64,000 bases of DNA from Nostoc edaphicum CCNP1411 (GCF_014023275.1 NZ_CP054698.1:3472001-3536000); one strand, 5' to 3'; shown: positions 36,497 through 46,101, counted from the first letter of the stretch. Program-made: numbers and translations. Notes: a model not told the origin generated them from the sequence alone.

Positions 36497-38035
36497 CTAT
36501 TTCCAATCTTTACCAATCCGAATTGTGAGATCAGATTCTAAATCACCGATCGCAGATACTTCTATTTGACCCAAGCCTAAGACTTTTTGCAAATCAACTC
36601 CAACTCGCCGATTGCCTTTTTGGACAACAATCTGAGTTTGACGTTGGGTATCTGGCCAATCAGGCACTTTGTAAATATTAGTAAAGCCTTTCTGTTTCAG
36701 ATAAGCAATAACTTTTTCAGTTAGCTGAGGTTGATTGGAAGCATTTTGAATAGCAATTTTGAGGTTAGGAACCTGACGCATATCTGGCTTCAGACCAGGT
36801 ACATTTACCCCAACATAATCATTCAACAGGCTCTGTTGTCCAGTCATATTTAGCCAATAGCTATCAGGGTCTTTGCTAAAACGGCTAAAGGTACCAGGCA
36901 ACACGGTCATTTGGAAGTTATCCCGATCTAGGTTGAGACCGAAGTTCACCAACGCCATCATTTCTTCCATCTTCAGGTTGGTATCAAAGTATTTTCGCAT
37001 CAAGCGAGTTAATTGAGGCAACCTGGGTAAGATGGTAGGACTATTGAGGCGTTGTAGCAATGCTGCTGTTAGTGCTTGCTGACGCTGCACTCTTGGCAAA
37101 TCTCCCAAACCTGGTTCACGGAATCGGGCAAACTGTTCTGCTTGTTCGCCGTTGAGGGTTTGCCAGCCACTGACTAAATTAATCGACAGCCGACTGCTGG
37201 AGTCTTTATATTCCATTGATTGGGGAACAAAGACTTCCACTCCGCCTAACTGATCGACTAACTGCCGTAATCCACTAGTAGAAATACGGATGTAGCGATG
37301 GATTGGGGCGTTGTTTAAGGTACGGCTAACTACCCGTGCTGCCAAGACTGGGCCGCCTTGGGCATTGGCATCAGATACCTTAGTTAATCCCTTTTCTCCC
37401 TTTTCGGGGATAGCAATCATCGTATCTCTGGGAATGGAAAGCACCCGTACAGATTTTTCACTAGGGTTAAGACGTACCAACAGCATGGAGTCGCTTTTTC
37501 CAGCAAAGCTTTCTGGAGAGCCATCAACGGTACCGCTGACTGGTTCAATCCCCATAATCAAAATATTCATCGGTCGGGAAAGCTGGTACTGGGAGAGTTT
37601 TCCCCATAACTCGCCTGGTAGTGGGATTTTTATCTCGTCTTTACCAGCAGTTCCTAAATCTTCATCTGTTCGATCTAGGTTGCTCCACAGAGGAGTCCAC
37701 AGCGCTAAAGTTGATACCAGTAGCCCAGATAAGATGACACCGATAACAACCGTCGCGATCCACAACAGCCATCGAGGCATGGTTAAGCCCAGTCTCTCGT
37801 AAAGCTGATTGGGAATTGCACCCACAGATTCGACGACGCTACGGTTCGGATTCGCTGGTAGGTTTAGTTCGACCTCCTCCTCCTCTGAGTCGGCTACTGG
37901 TACAGGTGTTACTTGATTTTCCGTTCGTTGAAGTTGCTGCGATCGCACTTCACTTTCAAACTCTACTACTTGTTGAGATGTAACCGGATTTTCCGACCAT
38001 TCGACTTGTTTTATCACAATTATCTCCCCACTCAA
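36497..38035 (-). CDS. LytR-CpsA-Psr (LCP) family cell-wall ligase
   Basis: 512 residues: a cytoplasmic N-terminus (about 1-88), one transmembrane helix (LLWIATVVIGVILSGLLV), then the LCP domain with KSDSMLLVRLNP, VLSIPRDTMIAI and RFREPGLGDLPRVQRQQ. These include the conserved Asp and Arg residues that bind pyrophosphate-linked polyprenyl substrates. A C-terminal LytR_C domain (LKIAIQNASNQPQLTEKVI) follows. LCP proteins attach glycopolymers to peptidoglycan outside the membrane. It is divergent from a mannose-1-phosphate guanylyltransferase gene, consistent with polysaccharide assembly. Confidence 0.9.
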   Translation of the reverse strand: MSGEIIVIKQVEWSENPVTSQQVVEFESEVRSQQLQRTENQVTPVPVADSEEEEVELNLPANPNRSVVESVGAIPNQLYERLGLTMPRWLLWIATVVIGVILSGLLVSTLALWTPLWSNLDRTDEDLGTAGKDEIKIPLPGELWGKLSQYQLSRPMNILIMGIEPVSGTVDGSPESFAGKSDSMLLVRLNPSEKSVRVLSIPRDTMIAIPEKGEKGLTKVSDANAQGGPVLAARVVSRTLNNAPIHRYIRISTSGLRQLVDQLGGVEVFVPQSMEYKDSSSRLSINLVSGWQTLNGEQAEQFARFREPGLGDLPRVQRQQALTAALLQRLNSPTILPRLPQLTRLMRKYFDTNLKMEEMMALVNFGLNLDRDNFQMTVLPGTFSRFSKDPDSYWLNMTGQQSLLNDYVGVNVPGLKPDMRQVPNLKIAIQNASNQPQLTEKVIAYLKQKGFTNIYKVPDWPDTQRQTQIVVQKGNRRVGVDLQKVLGLGQIEVSAIGDLESDLTIRIGKDWK

Positions 38036-38132
38036 CCACTCCCTAAAAGTATGTTAATCCAAGCTACAAATATTGCCAGTGGAAAAGCTCACTGTAAACT
38101 TGTAATGTTCTTCGGTAGGCGTGTATGACAAC

Positions 38133-39197
38133 ATGAATACTTTATTGTTCCCCGTAATCCTTGCTGGTGGTAAAGGTGAACGTTTTTGGCCCCTGAGTCG
38201 CAAAGACAGACCCAAGCAATTTTTAAGTCTAGATGGTAGCTCTAAAAGTTTATTACAAGCAACCGCCGATCGATTGATAGAACTCGGTGGCGGATGGGAT
38301 TCCTTGTGGGTGATTACTTCTAGTCAGATAGCTGAAGGGGTAAGACAACAATTACCTGATTTACCAGTTGAAAACTTACTGATCGAGTCCGAAGGTCGAG
38401 ACACTGCCGCAGCCGTTGCTTGGACAAGTTTAGAAATCAAACAGCGCTATGGAGAAGACGCTGTGATTGGCTTTTTCCCTGCTGACCACTGGATTGCTGA
38501 CGAAAAAGCGTTTGCACACACATTAAGCGCGGCTACGCAACTGGCAGCAAGTACAGCAGCGATTGTTACACTGGGGATCAAGCCTACTTTTCCATCAACC
38601 GGTTACGGCTACATTGAACAAGGTGAAAAAATAGGTAGCTTTAATGAGTTGCCAGCTTATCACGTGAACCGCTTTACTGAAAAGCCCGACCGTGAAACGG
38701 CAGAGACTTTTTTATCTACGGGACGCTTTAGCTGGAATAGTGGAATGTTCGTTTTTCGGGCAGGGGTTGTTCTCAAGGAACTACATACCCATGCTCCAGA
38801 AATTATCGAACCTTTAGAACAACATGGTCCTGATATCTATCCCCAGTTGCCTAAGAAGAGTATAGACTATGCGCTAATGGAAAAGACAACTCTAGCATAC
38901 GTTTTGCCAGTTGATTTTGGTTGGGATGATTTAGGAGATTGGAATGCGATCGAACGCTTACTGAAGAAAGAGGAGAATCCCAATGTGGAACTCGCTACTC
39001 ATGTAGGGTTGGACACGCAGGGGGCGATTATTTACGCCTCAAATCCAGAAGATGTAGTTGTTACAATTGGTTTAGAGGATGTGGTGATTGTGCGCGATCG
39101 CAATGTCACTCTCGTTGTTAAAAAAGACCGTACCCAGGAAATTAAGCAGATCCTCAAAATTATTCAAAGCGATTCCCGATTTACCGACCTGCTGTAA
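38133..39197 (+). CDS. mannose-1-phosphate guanylyltransferase
   Basis: 354 residues. The nucleotidyltransferase signature PVILAGGKGERFWPLSRKDRPKQFL is complete (quoted in part: GGKGERFWPLSRKDRPKQF), with FFPADHWI, RFTEKPD and WNSGMFVF further on, all typical of ManC-type GDP-mannose pyrophosphorylases without the isomerase domain. It makes GDP-mannose for polysaccharides and glycolipids. A GTG four codons upstream (38121) is an alternative start. Confidence 0.92.
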   Translation: MNTLLFPVILAGGKGERFWPLSRKDRPKQFLSLDGSSKSLLQATADRLIELGGGWDSLWVITSSQIAEGVRQQLPDLPVENLLIESEGRDTAAAVAWTSLEIKQRYGEDAVIGFFPADHWIADEKAFAHTLSAATQLAASTAAIVTLGIKPTFPSTGYGYIEQGEKIGSFNELPAYHVNRFTEKPDRETAETFLSTGRFSWNSGMFVFRAGVVLKELHTHAPEIIEPLEQHGPDIYPQLPKKSIDYALMEKTTLAYVLPVDFGWDDLGDWNAIERLLKKEENPNVELATHVGLDTQGAIIYASNPEDVVVTIGLEDVVIVRDRNVTLVVKKDRTQEIKQILKIIQSDSRFTDLL

Positions 39198-39275
39198 AAA
39201 TTAAAACCCTTGGCAGAGGCGAAAAAGTCTATTTTCCTATTATAACTTGACTGTCTGTTATTTTATCTGACAGTT

Positions 39276-39572
39276 ATGGACATTATTAGCTTTGAGCCTC
39301 TTGCCAAAACAATGGCCATCGATTCTATTACTGCCTATCAAAAATATATTTCTCCGTCCAAAGGATTTAGTTGTTCCCATCGCTTATTACATGGTGGGGA
39401 TTCCTGCTCTAATTACGTCAAACGGATGCTGAGTGAACAGAAGCTCCACGAAGCCGTACAATCATCCATAAAAAGATTCAAAGACTGTGCCGCAGCTAGC
39501 AAAACTTTAACAAGTACCAAAGCTAGAGCCGACTTCCGTTGTATTGTCATCCCCTGCTGTTTACCTCTTTAA
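39276..39572 (+). CDS. yidD: membrane protein insertion efficiency factor YidD
   Basis: 98 residues with the YidD pattern: ITAYQKYISPSKGFSCSHRLLHGGDSC (in parts: AYQKYISPSKGFSC and HRLLHGGDSCS), then a basic helix and CCLPL at the end. YidD is a small membrane-associated factor aiding YidC-dependent insertion. The Cys-rich cyanobacterial form is slightly unlike the Escherichia coli protein. The next gene begins 31 nt downstream, so an operon is likely. Confidence 0.85.
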   Translation: MDIISFEPLAKTMAIDSITAYQKYISPSKGFSCSHRLLHGGDSCSNYVKRMLSEQKLHEAVQSSIKRFKDCAAASKTLTSTKARADFRCIVIPCCLPL

Positions 39573-39603
39573 CTCCTCTGCATCTTTGCAGTTCTTTACA
39601 AAA

Positions 39604-41250
39604 ATGTTCCTCACCCAAACTGTTCCCCGTCAACGAGAAATCCTGGAAGTATTCCTTCGCAATGGCTGGGACTATATGCGAAGGTTGCTTACTGGTGGCA
39701 AAGCTGATGAACCACAGCTACCGACACCTGCGGTTTTAAAAAATATTCTGGTAGACTTGGGTCCAGTTTACGTCAAACTTGGCCAGCTACTTTCTACCCG
39801 TCCAGATTTACTAAGTGCAGCCTACATTGAGGAACTATCAACCCTACAAGACGAAGTACCGCCAGTTCCCTGGCCAGAGATCGAAATAATCCTCCGTAAA
39901 GAATTAAAACGTCCACTAGCAGAAACCTTCAGTACAGTTAACCCGATCCCCGTAGCGGCGGGATCAATTGCCCAGACACATCGCGCGACATTAGCAGACG
40001 GTCGAGAAGTCGCTCTGAAAGTGCAACGTCCGGGTATTGATATTACTATTGCCCAAGATATTGCTTTAATTCAAGGTATTGCTGATTTAGTGGCGCGGAC
40101 TGAGTTTGGGCAAACCTATGAAATCAAATCCATCGCTGAAGAATTTACTAAAGCGCTAGAAGCCGAGTTGGATTTTACACGGGAAGCGGGTTTTACAGAC
40201 CAACTGCGGCGCAACTTATCTAAAAGTCGTTGGTTTGATCCCACGCAAATAGTGGTTGCGGAAATTAACTGGGAATTGACCACAGAAAAATTACTGGTGA
40301 TGGAATGGCTGGATGGAGTGCCGTTCCTTTCGGCGGATTTGAACAACAACAATAATGGTAAAGATCCTGCTGTAGAGCGTAAAGAAATAACTACTTTGTT
40401 ATTTCGGGTATTTTTTCAGCAACTATATATTGATGGCTTTTTTCACGCTGATCCCCATCCAGGGAACTTGTTTTATCTCAAAGATGGTCGTGTTGCCCTG
40501 TTAGACTGTGGCATGGTGGGAAGACTTGATCCCCGTACACAGCAGATATTAACAGAGATGTTGTTAGCGATCGTTGATTTAGATGCTCAAAGGTGCGCTC
40601 AGTTAACTTTGCAGCTATCAGATTCCGCTCAACCAGTAATTTTGTCGCGGTTAGAAAATGATTACGATCGCATGTTGCGAAAATATCACAACGTCAGCCT
40701 CACGCAAATCAACTTCAGTAAGATCATTTATGAAGTTTTACAAGTTGCCCGCAACAATAAAATTAGGTTGCCTAGTAATATGGGTTTGTATGCCAAAACC
40801 ATAGCGAATTTAGAGGGTGTAGCGCGGACATTCAACCCGGATCTGAATTTTTTTGATGAAGTCAAACCGTTAATTACAGACTTGTTTCGACGCCAGTTAA
40901 TAGGGGATAATCCAGTGCGATCGCTCCTCAGAACAGCTTTGGATATTAAAAGTCTCTCTCTTCAATCTCCCCGTCAAATAGAACTGTTATTAGACCGAGT
41001 TACCTCAGAAACCTTACAGTGGAATCTATCGCTGCGGGGGTTAGATGGTGTGCGGCGCACTATGGATGATGCCGCTAACCGACTATCTTTTAGTATATTA
41101 GTGGGTTCATTGATTATGGGTGCGGCAATAATTTCTACCAGAGCGCAGACAACTCAGCTATCTTTTTTAAGCACCATCCTGTTTGCAGTCGCCAGTTTAT
41201 TGGGTTTGTGGTTAATTATCAGTACATTGCGATCGGGACGTTTACGGTAA
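39604..41250 (+). CDS. UbiB/ABC1 (AarF) family atypical kinase
   Basis: 548 residues from MFLTQTVPRQREILEVF. The KxGQ motif (VYVKLGQLLSTRPDLL), the Ala-rich nucleotide loop (AAGSIAQTHRA), the lysine (VALKVQRPG) and the catalytic DPHPGNLF and DCGMVGR segments are present. Two hydrophobic segments (LVGSLIMGAAIIS; LFAVASLLGLWLII) anchor the C-terminus. Cyanobacteria use such ABC1 kinases in plastoquinone or tocopherol metabolism; the precise substrate is unknown. The frame extends 20 codons upstream over the yidD end, but the ATG is preferred. Confidence 0.9.
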   Translation: MFLTQTVPRQREILEVFLRNGWDYMRRLLTGGKADEPQLPTPAVLKNILVDLGPVYVKLGQLLSTRPDLLSAAYIEELSTLQDEVPPVPWPEIEIILRKELKRPLAETFSTVNPIPVAAGSIAQTHRATLADGREVALKVQRPGIDITIAQDIALIQGIADLVARTEFGQTYEIKSIAEEFTKALEAELDFTREAGFTDQLRRNLSKSRWFDPTQIVVAEINWELTTEKLLVMEWLDGVPFLSADLNNNNNGKDPAVERKEITTLLFRVFFQQLYIDGFFHADPHPGNLFYLKDGRVALLDCGMVGRLDPRTQQILTEMLLAIVDLDAQRCAQLTLQLSDSAQPVILSRLENDYDRMLRKYHNVSLTQINFSKIIYEVLQVARNNKIRLPSNMGLYAKTIANLEGVARTFNPDLNFFDEVKPLITDLFRRQLIGDNPVRSLLRTALDIKSLSLQSPRQIELLLDRVTSETLQWNLSLRGLDGVRRTMDDAANRLSFSILVGSLIMGAAIISTRAQTTQLSFLSTILFAVASLLGLWLIISTLRSGRLR

Positions 41251-41303
41251 GCTAAAACACATTTAATTTGCAGATTAAAATTTTATCAATATCTTGTGGG
41301 GTG

Positions 41304-41532
41304 GGCATCTTGCCACTGGTGTCAACTTAACGCGAAACCGCACGTCCGCCAGGGATTGTAAATCCCTGTCTCATAGTTAAAGTCCTCTGAAGAGGACTAA
41401 GATAGCGCAAAAATTTTCAGTCTACTTCAGTAGACTTGAGCAATTAGTCAGGGATTTACAATCCCTGGCGGGTGAACAACACCCAATCAGTACGCTATTT
41501 TTGGCTTAAGTTGACACCAATGGCATCTTGCC
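41304..41532. repeat. direct repeats flanking a MITE
   Basis: GGCATCTTGCC occurs at 41304-41314 and 41522-41532, directly bordering the 41315-41521 element. Removing the element and one copy restores a GGGTGGGCATCTTGCCCGCCC hairpin, so these are target-site duplications of 11 bp. Confidence 0.8.
41315..41521. mobile_element. MITE-like element, 207 bp
   Basis: The terminal inverted repeats are ACTGGTGTCAACTTAA (41315-41330) and its near-exact complement (41506-41521; 15 of 16). Inside lie a perfect 23-bp inverted repeat (41346-41368 and 41449-41471) and two small hairpins (AGTCCTCT..AGAGGACT, 41381-41398; AGTCTACT..AGTAGACT, 41419-41436). No transposase is encoded. It is non-autonomous and foldable into a nested cruciform. 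Confidence 0.85.
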
Positions 41533-41935
41533 CGCCCTAATAATGCAAGTTAAATACCGATTAGCTTAAAACCATTTTAAATTTTGGGCTTTGAATTGAA
41601 GGAAAAATCTAAAATCTAAAAGTAAAAGGGACTGGGGATTAGGGATTGGGGATTGGGGATTGGGTTATCAAACGAAAAATGATGTTCGGGGCTTTAACCC
41701 CTCCCAAATTTTAGAATGTTTTCCCAGTCCCCAGTCCCAGAGTAGCGAACATCGCGCCACTAACATAAAGGTATAGTGGGGGACTCCTCACCGCGACCAG
41801 TTGAATGACTCCTGTTGTAAACAAAACAGCGCTAAACACCAATGATTTATGTGTGTTTACCATCAAAGTTCTGAGTGGCGGCTTCCGCGACTCAGACTTC
41901 TCTGTGTGTACATCTGTGGTTCTAATATAAAAAAT
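41533..41935. other. intergenic region with G-rich tandem repeats
   Basis: About 400 bp upstream of the ABC transporter gene. GGGGATT units at 41627-41667 and the complementary CCCAGTCCCCAGTCCC at 41722-41737 form inverted heptamer arrays. The ABC gene promoter is presumably at 41740-41930. An upstream open extension of the ABC frame to 41849 is probably not translated. Confidence 0.6.
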
Positions 41936-42919
41936 ATGTCAATTATCATCGCTGAAAATCTGAGTAAATCTTATCCAGTAGCAGTTAAAAGTCCGGGTAT
42001 TAAAGGTACAATTACCCACTTTTTTCGCCGCACCTACCGCTCAATTCAAGCAGTTCAGGATGTTTCCTTTGAAATTGCCCCTGGTGAAATAGTGGGGTTT
42101 TTAGGCCCAAATGGTGCTGGTAAAACCACCACACTCAAAATGCTTACGGGGCTAATTCACCCCTCTAGCGGTACAGTCAGAGTAGCTGGACAAGTTCCAT
42201 TTCAGCGTAAAGAAGCATTTTTGCAAAAAATTACCTTGGTAATGGGGCAAAAGCAGCAGTTAATTTGGGATTTACCAGCACTTGATTCTTTGAAAATTAA
42301 TGCCGCTGTATACAACATCTCTGATAAAGAGTTCCAGCGACGAGTAGGAGAATTAACAGAGATGCTTTCCCTAGAAGGTAAACTTACCCAACCAGTGCGG
42401 AAGCTATCCTTGGGTGAGCGGATGAAGGCAGAATTGTTGGCAGCACTTTTGCATCATCCCCACGTATTGTTCCTAGATGAACCGACACTGGGATTAGATG
42501 TAAATGCTCAAGCTGCGGTACGCGATTTCTTACGCGAATACAATCAGCGTTATCAAGCTACAGTGCTATTAACCAGTCATTACATGGCTGACATCACAGC
42601 TTTGTGTCAACGGGTGCTGTTGATTCACCAGGGAAGGCTCATGTATGACGGTAGCTTAGACGGACTGCTAGAACGTTTTGCTCCTTACCGAGAAGTGTAT
42701 ATAGAGTTAGCCCAACCTCTACCAATAGAAAAACTTATGACCTATGGTGACGTGAAACTTTTAGAAGGGCGAGCAGTGCGTTTTATGGTATCACGAGAGG
42801 CGCTCACCCGCACTGTATCTCAGATTTTAGCGGATTTGGAGGTAATTGATTTAACTGTCACCGAACCACCTGTGGAAGAAGTAATTGGAAGAGTTTTTCA
42901 GGCAGGTGTTGTGGATTAG
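41936..42919 (+). CDS. ABC-2 type transporter, ATP-binding protein
   Basis: 327 residues from MSIIIAENLSKSYPVAVK. Walker A is GPNGAGKTTT, the signature LSLGERMKAELLAALL, and Walker B HVLFLDEPTLGLD. The first 45 residues carry an insertion (IKGTITHFFRRTYR) typical of cyanobacterial ABC-2 ATPases of the DUF990-type exporters. It should energise export of a lipid, polysaccharide or drug together with the permease gene 77 nt downstream. Confidence 0.92.
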   Translation: MSIIIAENLSKSYPVAVKSPGIKGTITHFFRRTYRSIQAVQDVSFEIAPGEIVGFLGPNGAGKTTTLKMLTGLIHPSSGTVRVAGQVPFQRKEAFLQKITLVMGQKQQLIWDLPALDSLKINAAVYNISDKEFQRRVGELTEMLSLEGKLTQPVRKLSLGERMKAELLAALLHHPHVLFLDEPTLGLDVNAQAAVRDFLREYNQRYQATVLLTSHYMADITALCQRVLLIHQGRLMYDGSLDGLLERFAPYREVYIELAQPLPIEKLMTYGDVKLLEGRAVRFMVSREALTRTVSQILADLEVIDLTVTEPPVEEVIGRVFQAGVVD

Positions 42920-42996
42920 AGACGCAATTAATCGCGTCTGTACAAGAGTAGGGAATTCTGAGTCAGTGGGTAATTTTTGTAGCGGGAAGTGAATAA

Positions 42997-43785
42997 ATGA
43001 AGCGGATAATCAGAAAAGCCTTAACTTTGCTGTCAGTATACTACGCCTATATGGTTGAGTATCGGGCAGAACTAATCTTATGGGTTTTAGCTGGGTCTTT
43101 GCCGATTATCCTCATGGGTGTTTGGATACAAGCCGCACAAGGAGGACAGTTTGGGCTATCACCCGTGGATTTTGCCCGTTACTTCATCACAGTTTTTATT
43201 GTCAGACAACTCACAGTTGCTTGGGTAATTTGGGACTTTGAAAAAGAAGTCGTGGAAGGCACGCTTTCGCCCAAGTTGCTACAACCGCTCGACCCAGTAT
43301 GGCATCATGTTGCGGGGCATATTTCTGAAAGATTTGCTCGTTTAACTTTTGCTTTTTTATTAGTGGGATTATTTTTTATTCTCTATCCCCAGGCTTTTTG
43401 GGTACCAAGTTTGAATAGATTTTTGCTCTTTACATTGGCTGCGGGGCTAGCTTTTGCTTTGCGGTTTTTGATTCAGTACACCTTTGCCATGTTCGCCTTT
43501 TGGACAGAAAGGGCTAGCGCTTTAGAAAACTTCTGGTTGTTATTTTATCTATTTTTATCTGGTTTAATAGCACCTTTAGAGGTTTTTCCAGAACCTGTGC
43601 GGAAAATAGTTATGTTTACGCCTTTTCCTTATTTGATTGATTTTCCCGCAAGTCTTTTGGTAGGGCTACCCGTAAATTTAGGGCAGGGATTTTGGTCAAT
43701 GGTGGGGTGGATATTAGTATTTTTGGGTGTGAATCGCTTGCTTTGGCGTGCGGGTTTGAAGAGGTATTCTGGGATGGGAGCATGA
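42997..43785 (+). CDS. ABC-2 family permease
   Basis: 262 residues with six hydrophobic segments, starting MKRIIRKALTLLSVYYAYMVEYRAELILW. The pattern FARYFITVFIVRQLTVAWVIWDFE and LLSGLIAPLEVF-type loop (seen as FLSGLIAPLEVFPEP) matches the ABC-2/DUF990 permeases. Such systems often have two different permease genes; only one is visible here, so it may form a homodimer or pair with a gene elsewhere. Confidence 0.88.
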   Translation: MKRIIRKALTLLSVYYAYMVEYRAELILWVLAGSLPIILMGVWIQAAQGGQFGLSPVDFARYFITVFIVRQLTVAWVIWDFEKEVVEGTLSPKLLQPLDPVWHHVAGHISERFARLTFAFLLVGLFFILYPQAFWVPSLNRFLLFTLAAGLAFALRFLIQYTFAMFAFWTERASALENFWLLFYLFLSGLIAPLEVFPEPVRKIVMFTPFPYLIDFPASLLVGLPVNLGQGFWSMVGWILVFLGVNRLLWRAGLKRYSGMGA

Positions 43786-43805
43786 ACAATTTATCCAAAC
43801 AGAAT

Positions 43806-44284
43806 TCAGGAGTCAGGAGTCAGAATGAATTCTGTACGACTAGCAAAAAAAGCCATAACGGTTTCTAACTGGCTCAATTGTTCATCGGTGCGAAGAATTT
43901 GCAATGCCTGTTGCACAGTCGATTCTTCTGCACCTCCCTTGAGAATTGGGACAAAGGGAAGCAAGGATGGAACAGGTTGAGTAAAAGCGATGTCCACATT
44001 GACTTCCCAAAGGTTTATAACGCTGTAGTCTTGACGCGGATGTAAACCTGCAAATTGCGATTCATAGCTGGTAGGAATTTCAACATCACTTTCTTTGAGG
44101 ATGTTAACCAGGACTGGATAGGTGGGCAAATTGTACTTTTCTTCTGCCAGTGCTGCATAAGCCCGCATCCGTTTGGGCATTTCAGGCTTGTTGCAATATC
44201 GGGAATCTGTGTTACTCATCTTACCCAATTTTCGGGTGCGAGGCTGATTAATCGCTTGGTGCTAATATCTGCTGTTTTAGCCAT
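43806..44284 (-). pseudogene. Rpn-family (PD-(D/E)XK) nuclease remnant
   Basis: Minus-strand reading from the ATG at 44282-44284 gives MAKTADISTKRLISLAPENWVR, then TGA (Trp expected), then VTQIPDIATS in the same frame. After a deletion and frame change, the conserved middle resumes as MPKRMRAYAALAEEKYNLPTYP (shown here as MPKRMRAYAALAEE) and QDYSVINLWEVNVDIAF, then PSLLPFVPILKGG. The C-terminus is lost in a CAGGAGT tandem repeat. The intact family has about 280-300 residues. I recall this pattern for recombination-promoting nuclease (Rpn)/transposase_31-like proteins. Confidence 0.78.
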
Positions 44285-44368
44285 AGGAGATGTAGATGAC
44301 CATAGTTGTAGTTTATGGCTAAAGTAGCAGAAGCTACACCTATGCACTGATCTACTTTGCTAGAGATT

Positions 44369-46090
44369 TTATAAAGTACCCGGTATAGTCTTAAACTTTT
44401 GTGCCGTTCCCAAAGAATAATCCTCTAATTTAAAATCACCAAAAGGCTTTTTTTCTAATCTATTGCGTAGCGCTTCATCGAGAATCACACCTGCTGATTC
44501 TCTTTTAACGCCAATGATTATAACACTTCTCTGATATTTAGTTAAATCCTGATTTTTCTGGCAATCACTTCGCTGAAATTGACCCAAATTTAATAATCGA
44601 TAACCTTTGATGCTTGGTGTATTTATAAATAGGTTTTTAACTAAAACTTGTATTTGTTTGGAACGTTCTAAAGCTACACGTTCTTGAACTGCTATATCAC
44701 CTTTACAAGAAGCTGTACCTATGGAGATAATCTCACTAGGATCTTCCATTATATTCTCTAGATTTTGTTTTTGTAGATTCAGATTTAAAAGGTCAATGCT
44801 AATAATCTCGTCATTGTACTTAACTTGAAAATTACTACCCACAAGCCATTTGTAATCTAGTGATAAAACCGCTATATTAAACTCAGCTATCCTTCCCTGG
44901 CTATCCCTACCTTCTTGATAAGGAAAATAATCAATACTACCCTTTTTTTCGGGATATTGTCTGTAATTTGATATTCCAGAATATTCTGTTTTTCGCATTG
45001 CTAAAGCCACTATACTAAGCAATGCTAACGCTACTAATAGGGCTGCGAAAAATGCTAATAGTGGCACTTTTTCAGGCTGTTTATATGTAGGTAATAAGTT
45101 GTCATTAATAGACTCAGGTAAATGTTCACTTTGAGAAATATTTAGTATATTAATGTCTGTAGGAGTCGCTTCTGCTAGTTGAGTTTCAATTTCTTCTAGG
45201 CTCTGTAAAATTTGTTGGGCATTAGAAGGGCGCTTTTCTATATCCAGTGCTATTAGCCAAGCAATTAAATTCAAGAGTAAGGGTGAGATATGAATGGCAT
45301 GATTTTGCCAGTGCAACAAATTGTGCTGGACATCATACATATCCAAAGGATGGTTTCCCGTCAGCAAAAATACAAAGGTGCGTCCCAAAGCAAAGAAATC
45401 TGATTGCGGTACTGCTTGACCATTCATTTGTTCTGGGGCGCTGTAGCCAGATGACATCAGTGCTGTCATCTTTTCGCTGTTGTTGAGTTGGTCTTGGTAG
45501 GTTTTAGTAATTTCACTGGCAGTACCAAAATCAATTAGTACTAGATTCCTGCAACCCTTATCAAGGGGGAATCTAATCATGATGTTAGATGGCTTAATAT
45601 CTCGATGTAGGTACTGTTTGCTATGCACTACATCCAAAATTTCTAGCAATTGTCTTAACCAATCTATGGCTTGTTCTTGGGATATGGGGCAATTCTGCTG
45701 CTTTAGCCACTGTTCTAAGTTGTAGCCATCGATTTTTTCCATTGCTATGCAATGCAGCACTAAACCATTTCGGGTTTGATACTGGAAGTAGCTATCTTCT
45801 TTGGGAATGCCGGGATGCTTGAGTTGTGCCAACACGGTTACTTCTTGCTGAAATAGTTCTACTGCTTTGGCATCGCTTGATAGATCCTCTTTGAGTATCT
45901 TGAGGATTTTGGGGGTATCTTGTTCGTATGCCTCATAAACTTTACTAAACCCTGTTTTTTCACTCAACAGGCACGTCACCCGATAACGCCCTAGCAATTC
46001 TAGATGGGAACCACAACTTTGACAAAAGCGGTTTTGATGATTATTCGGGTGATTTGGTTGAGGGCAAACGGGATTGATACAAAGGCTCAT
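44369..46090 (-). CDS. Ser/Thr protein kinase with zinc ribbon and membrane anchor
   Basis: 573 residues. The N-terminal zinc-ribbon has C4, C9, C23 and C26. The kinase domain (about 32-310) has TPKILKILK for the ATP-binding Lys, HRDIKPSNIM for catalysis and VLIDFGTAS for Mg binding. A transmembrane segment (about 340-362, PLLAFFAALLVALALLSIVA) leads to an extracytoplasmic C-terminal domain of about 200 residues without a known fold. The kinase would transmit an outside signal to cytosolic Ser/Thr targets. Single gene. Confidence 0.9.
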   Translation of the reverse strand: MSLCINPVCPQPNHPNNHQNRFCQSCGSHLELLGRYRVTCLLSEKTGFSKVYEAYEQDTPKILKILKEDLSSDAKAVELFQQEVTVLAQLKHPGIPKEDSYFQYQTRNGLVLHCIAMEKIDGYNLEQWLKQQNCPISQEQAIDWLRQLLEILDVVHSKQYLHRDIKPSNIMIRFPLDKGCRNLVLIDFGTASEITKTYQDQLNNSEKMTALMSSGYSAPEQMNGQAVPQSDFFALGRTFVFLLTGNHPLDMYDVQHNLLHWQNHAIHISPLLLNLIAWLIALDIEKRPSNAQQILQSLEEIETQLAEATPTDINILNISQSEHLPESINDNLLPTYKQPEKVPLLAFFAALLVALALLSIVALAMRKTEYSGISNYRQYPEKKGSIDYFPYQEGRDSQGRIAEFNIAVLSLDYKWLVGSNFQVKYNDEIISIDLLNLNLQKQNLENIMEDPSEIISIGTASCKGDIAVQERVALERSKQIQVLVKNLFINTPSIKGYRLLNLGQFQRSDCQKNQDLTKYQRSVIIIGVKRESAGVILDEALRNRLEKKPFGDFKLEDYSLGTAQKFKTIPGTL

Positions 46091-46101
46091 GAGTGGGTAA
46101 T

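Noticed and set aside
38121..38132. GTG start for the mannose-1-phosphate guanylyltransferase
   Set aside because: The extra four residues are not typical of the family, and the downstream ATG leaves room for the ribosome site.
41779..41810. Possible Yfr1 small RNA because of an ACTCCTCACC stretch
   Set aside because: The invariant ACUCCUCACAC core is not complete and the two flanking hairpins are not seen.
41849..41935. 29-codon N-terminal extension of the ABC ATP-binding protein
   Set aside because: Cys/Tyr/Trp-rich with no similarity to ABC proteins; the family begins at MSIIIAENLSKSYP.
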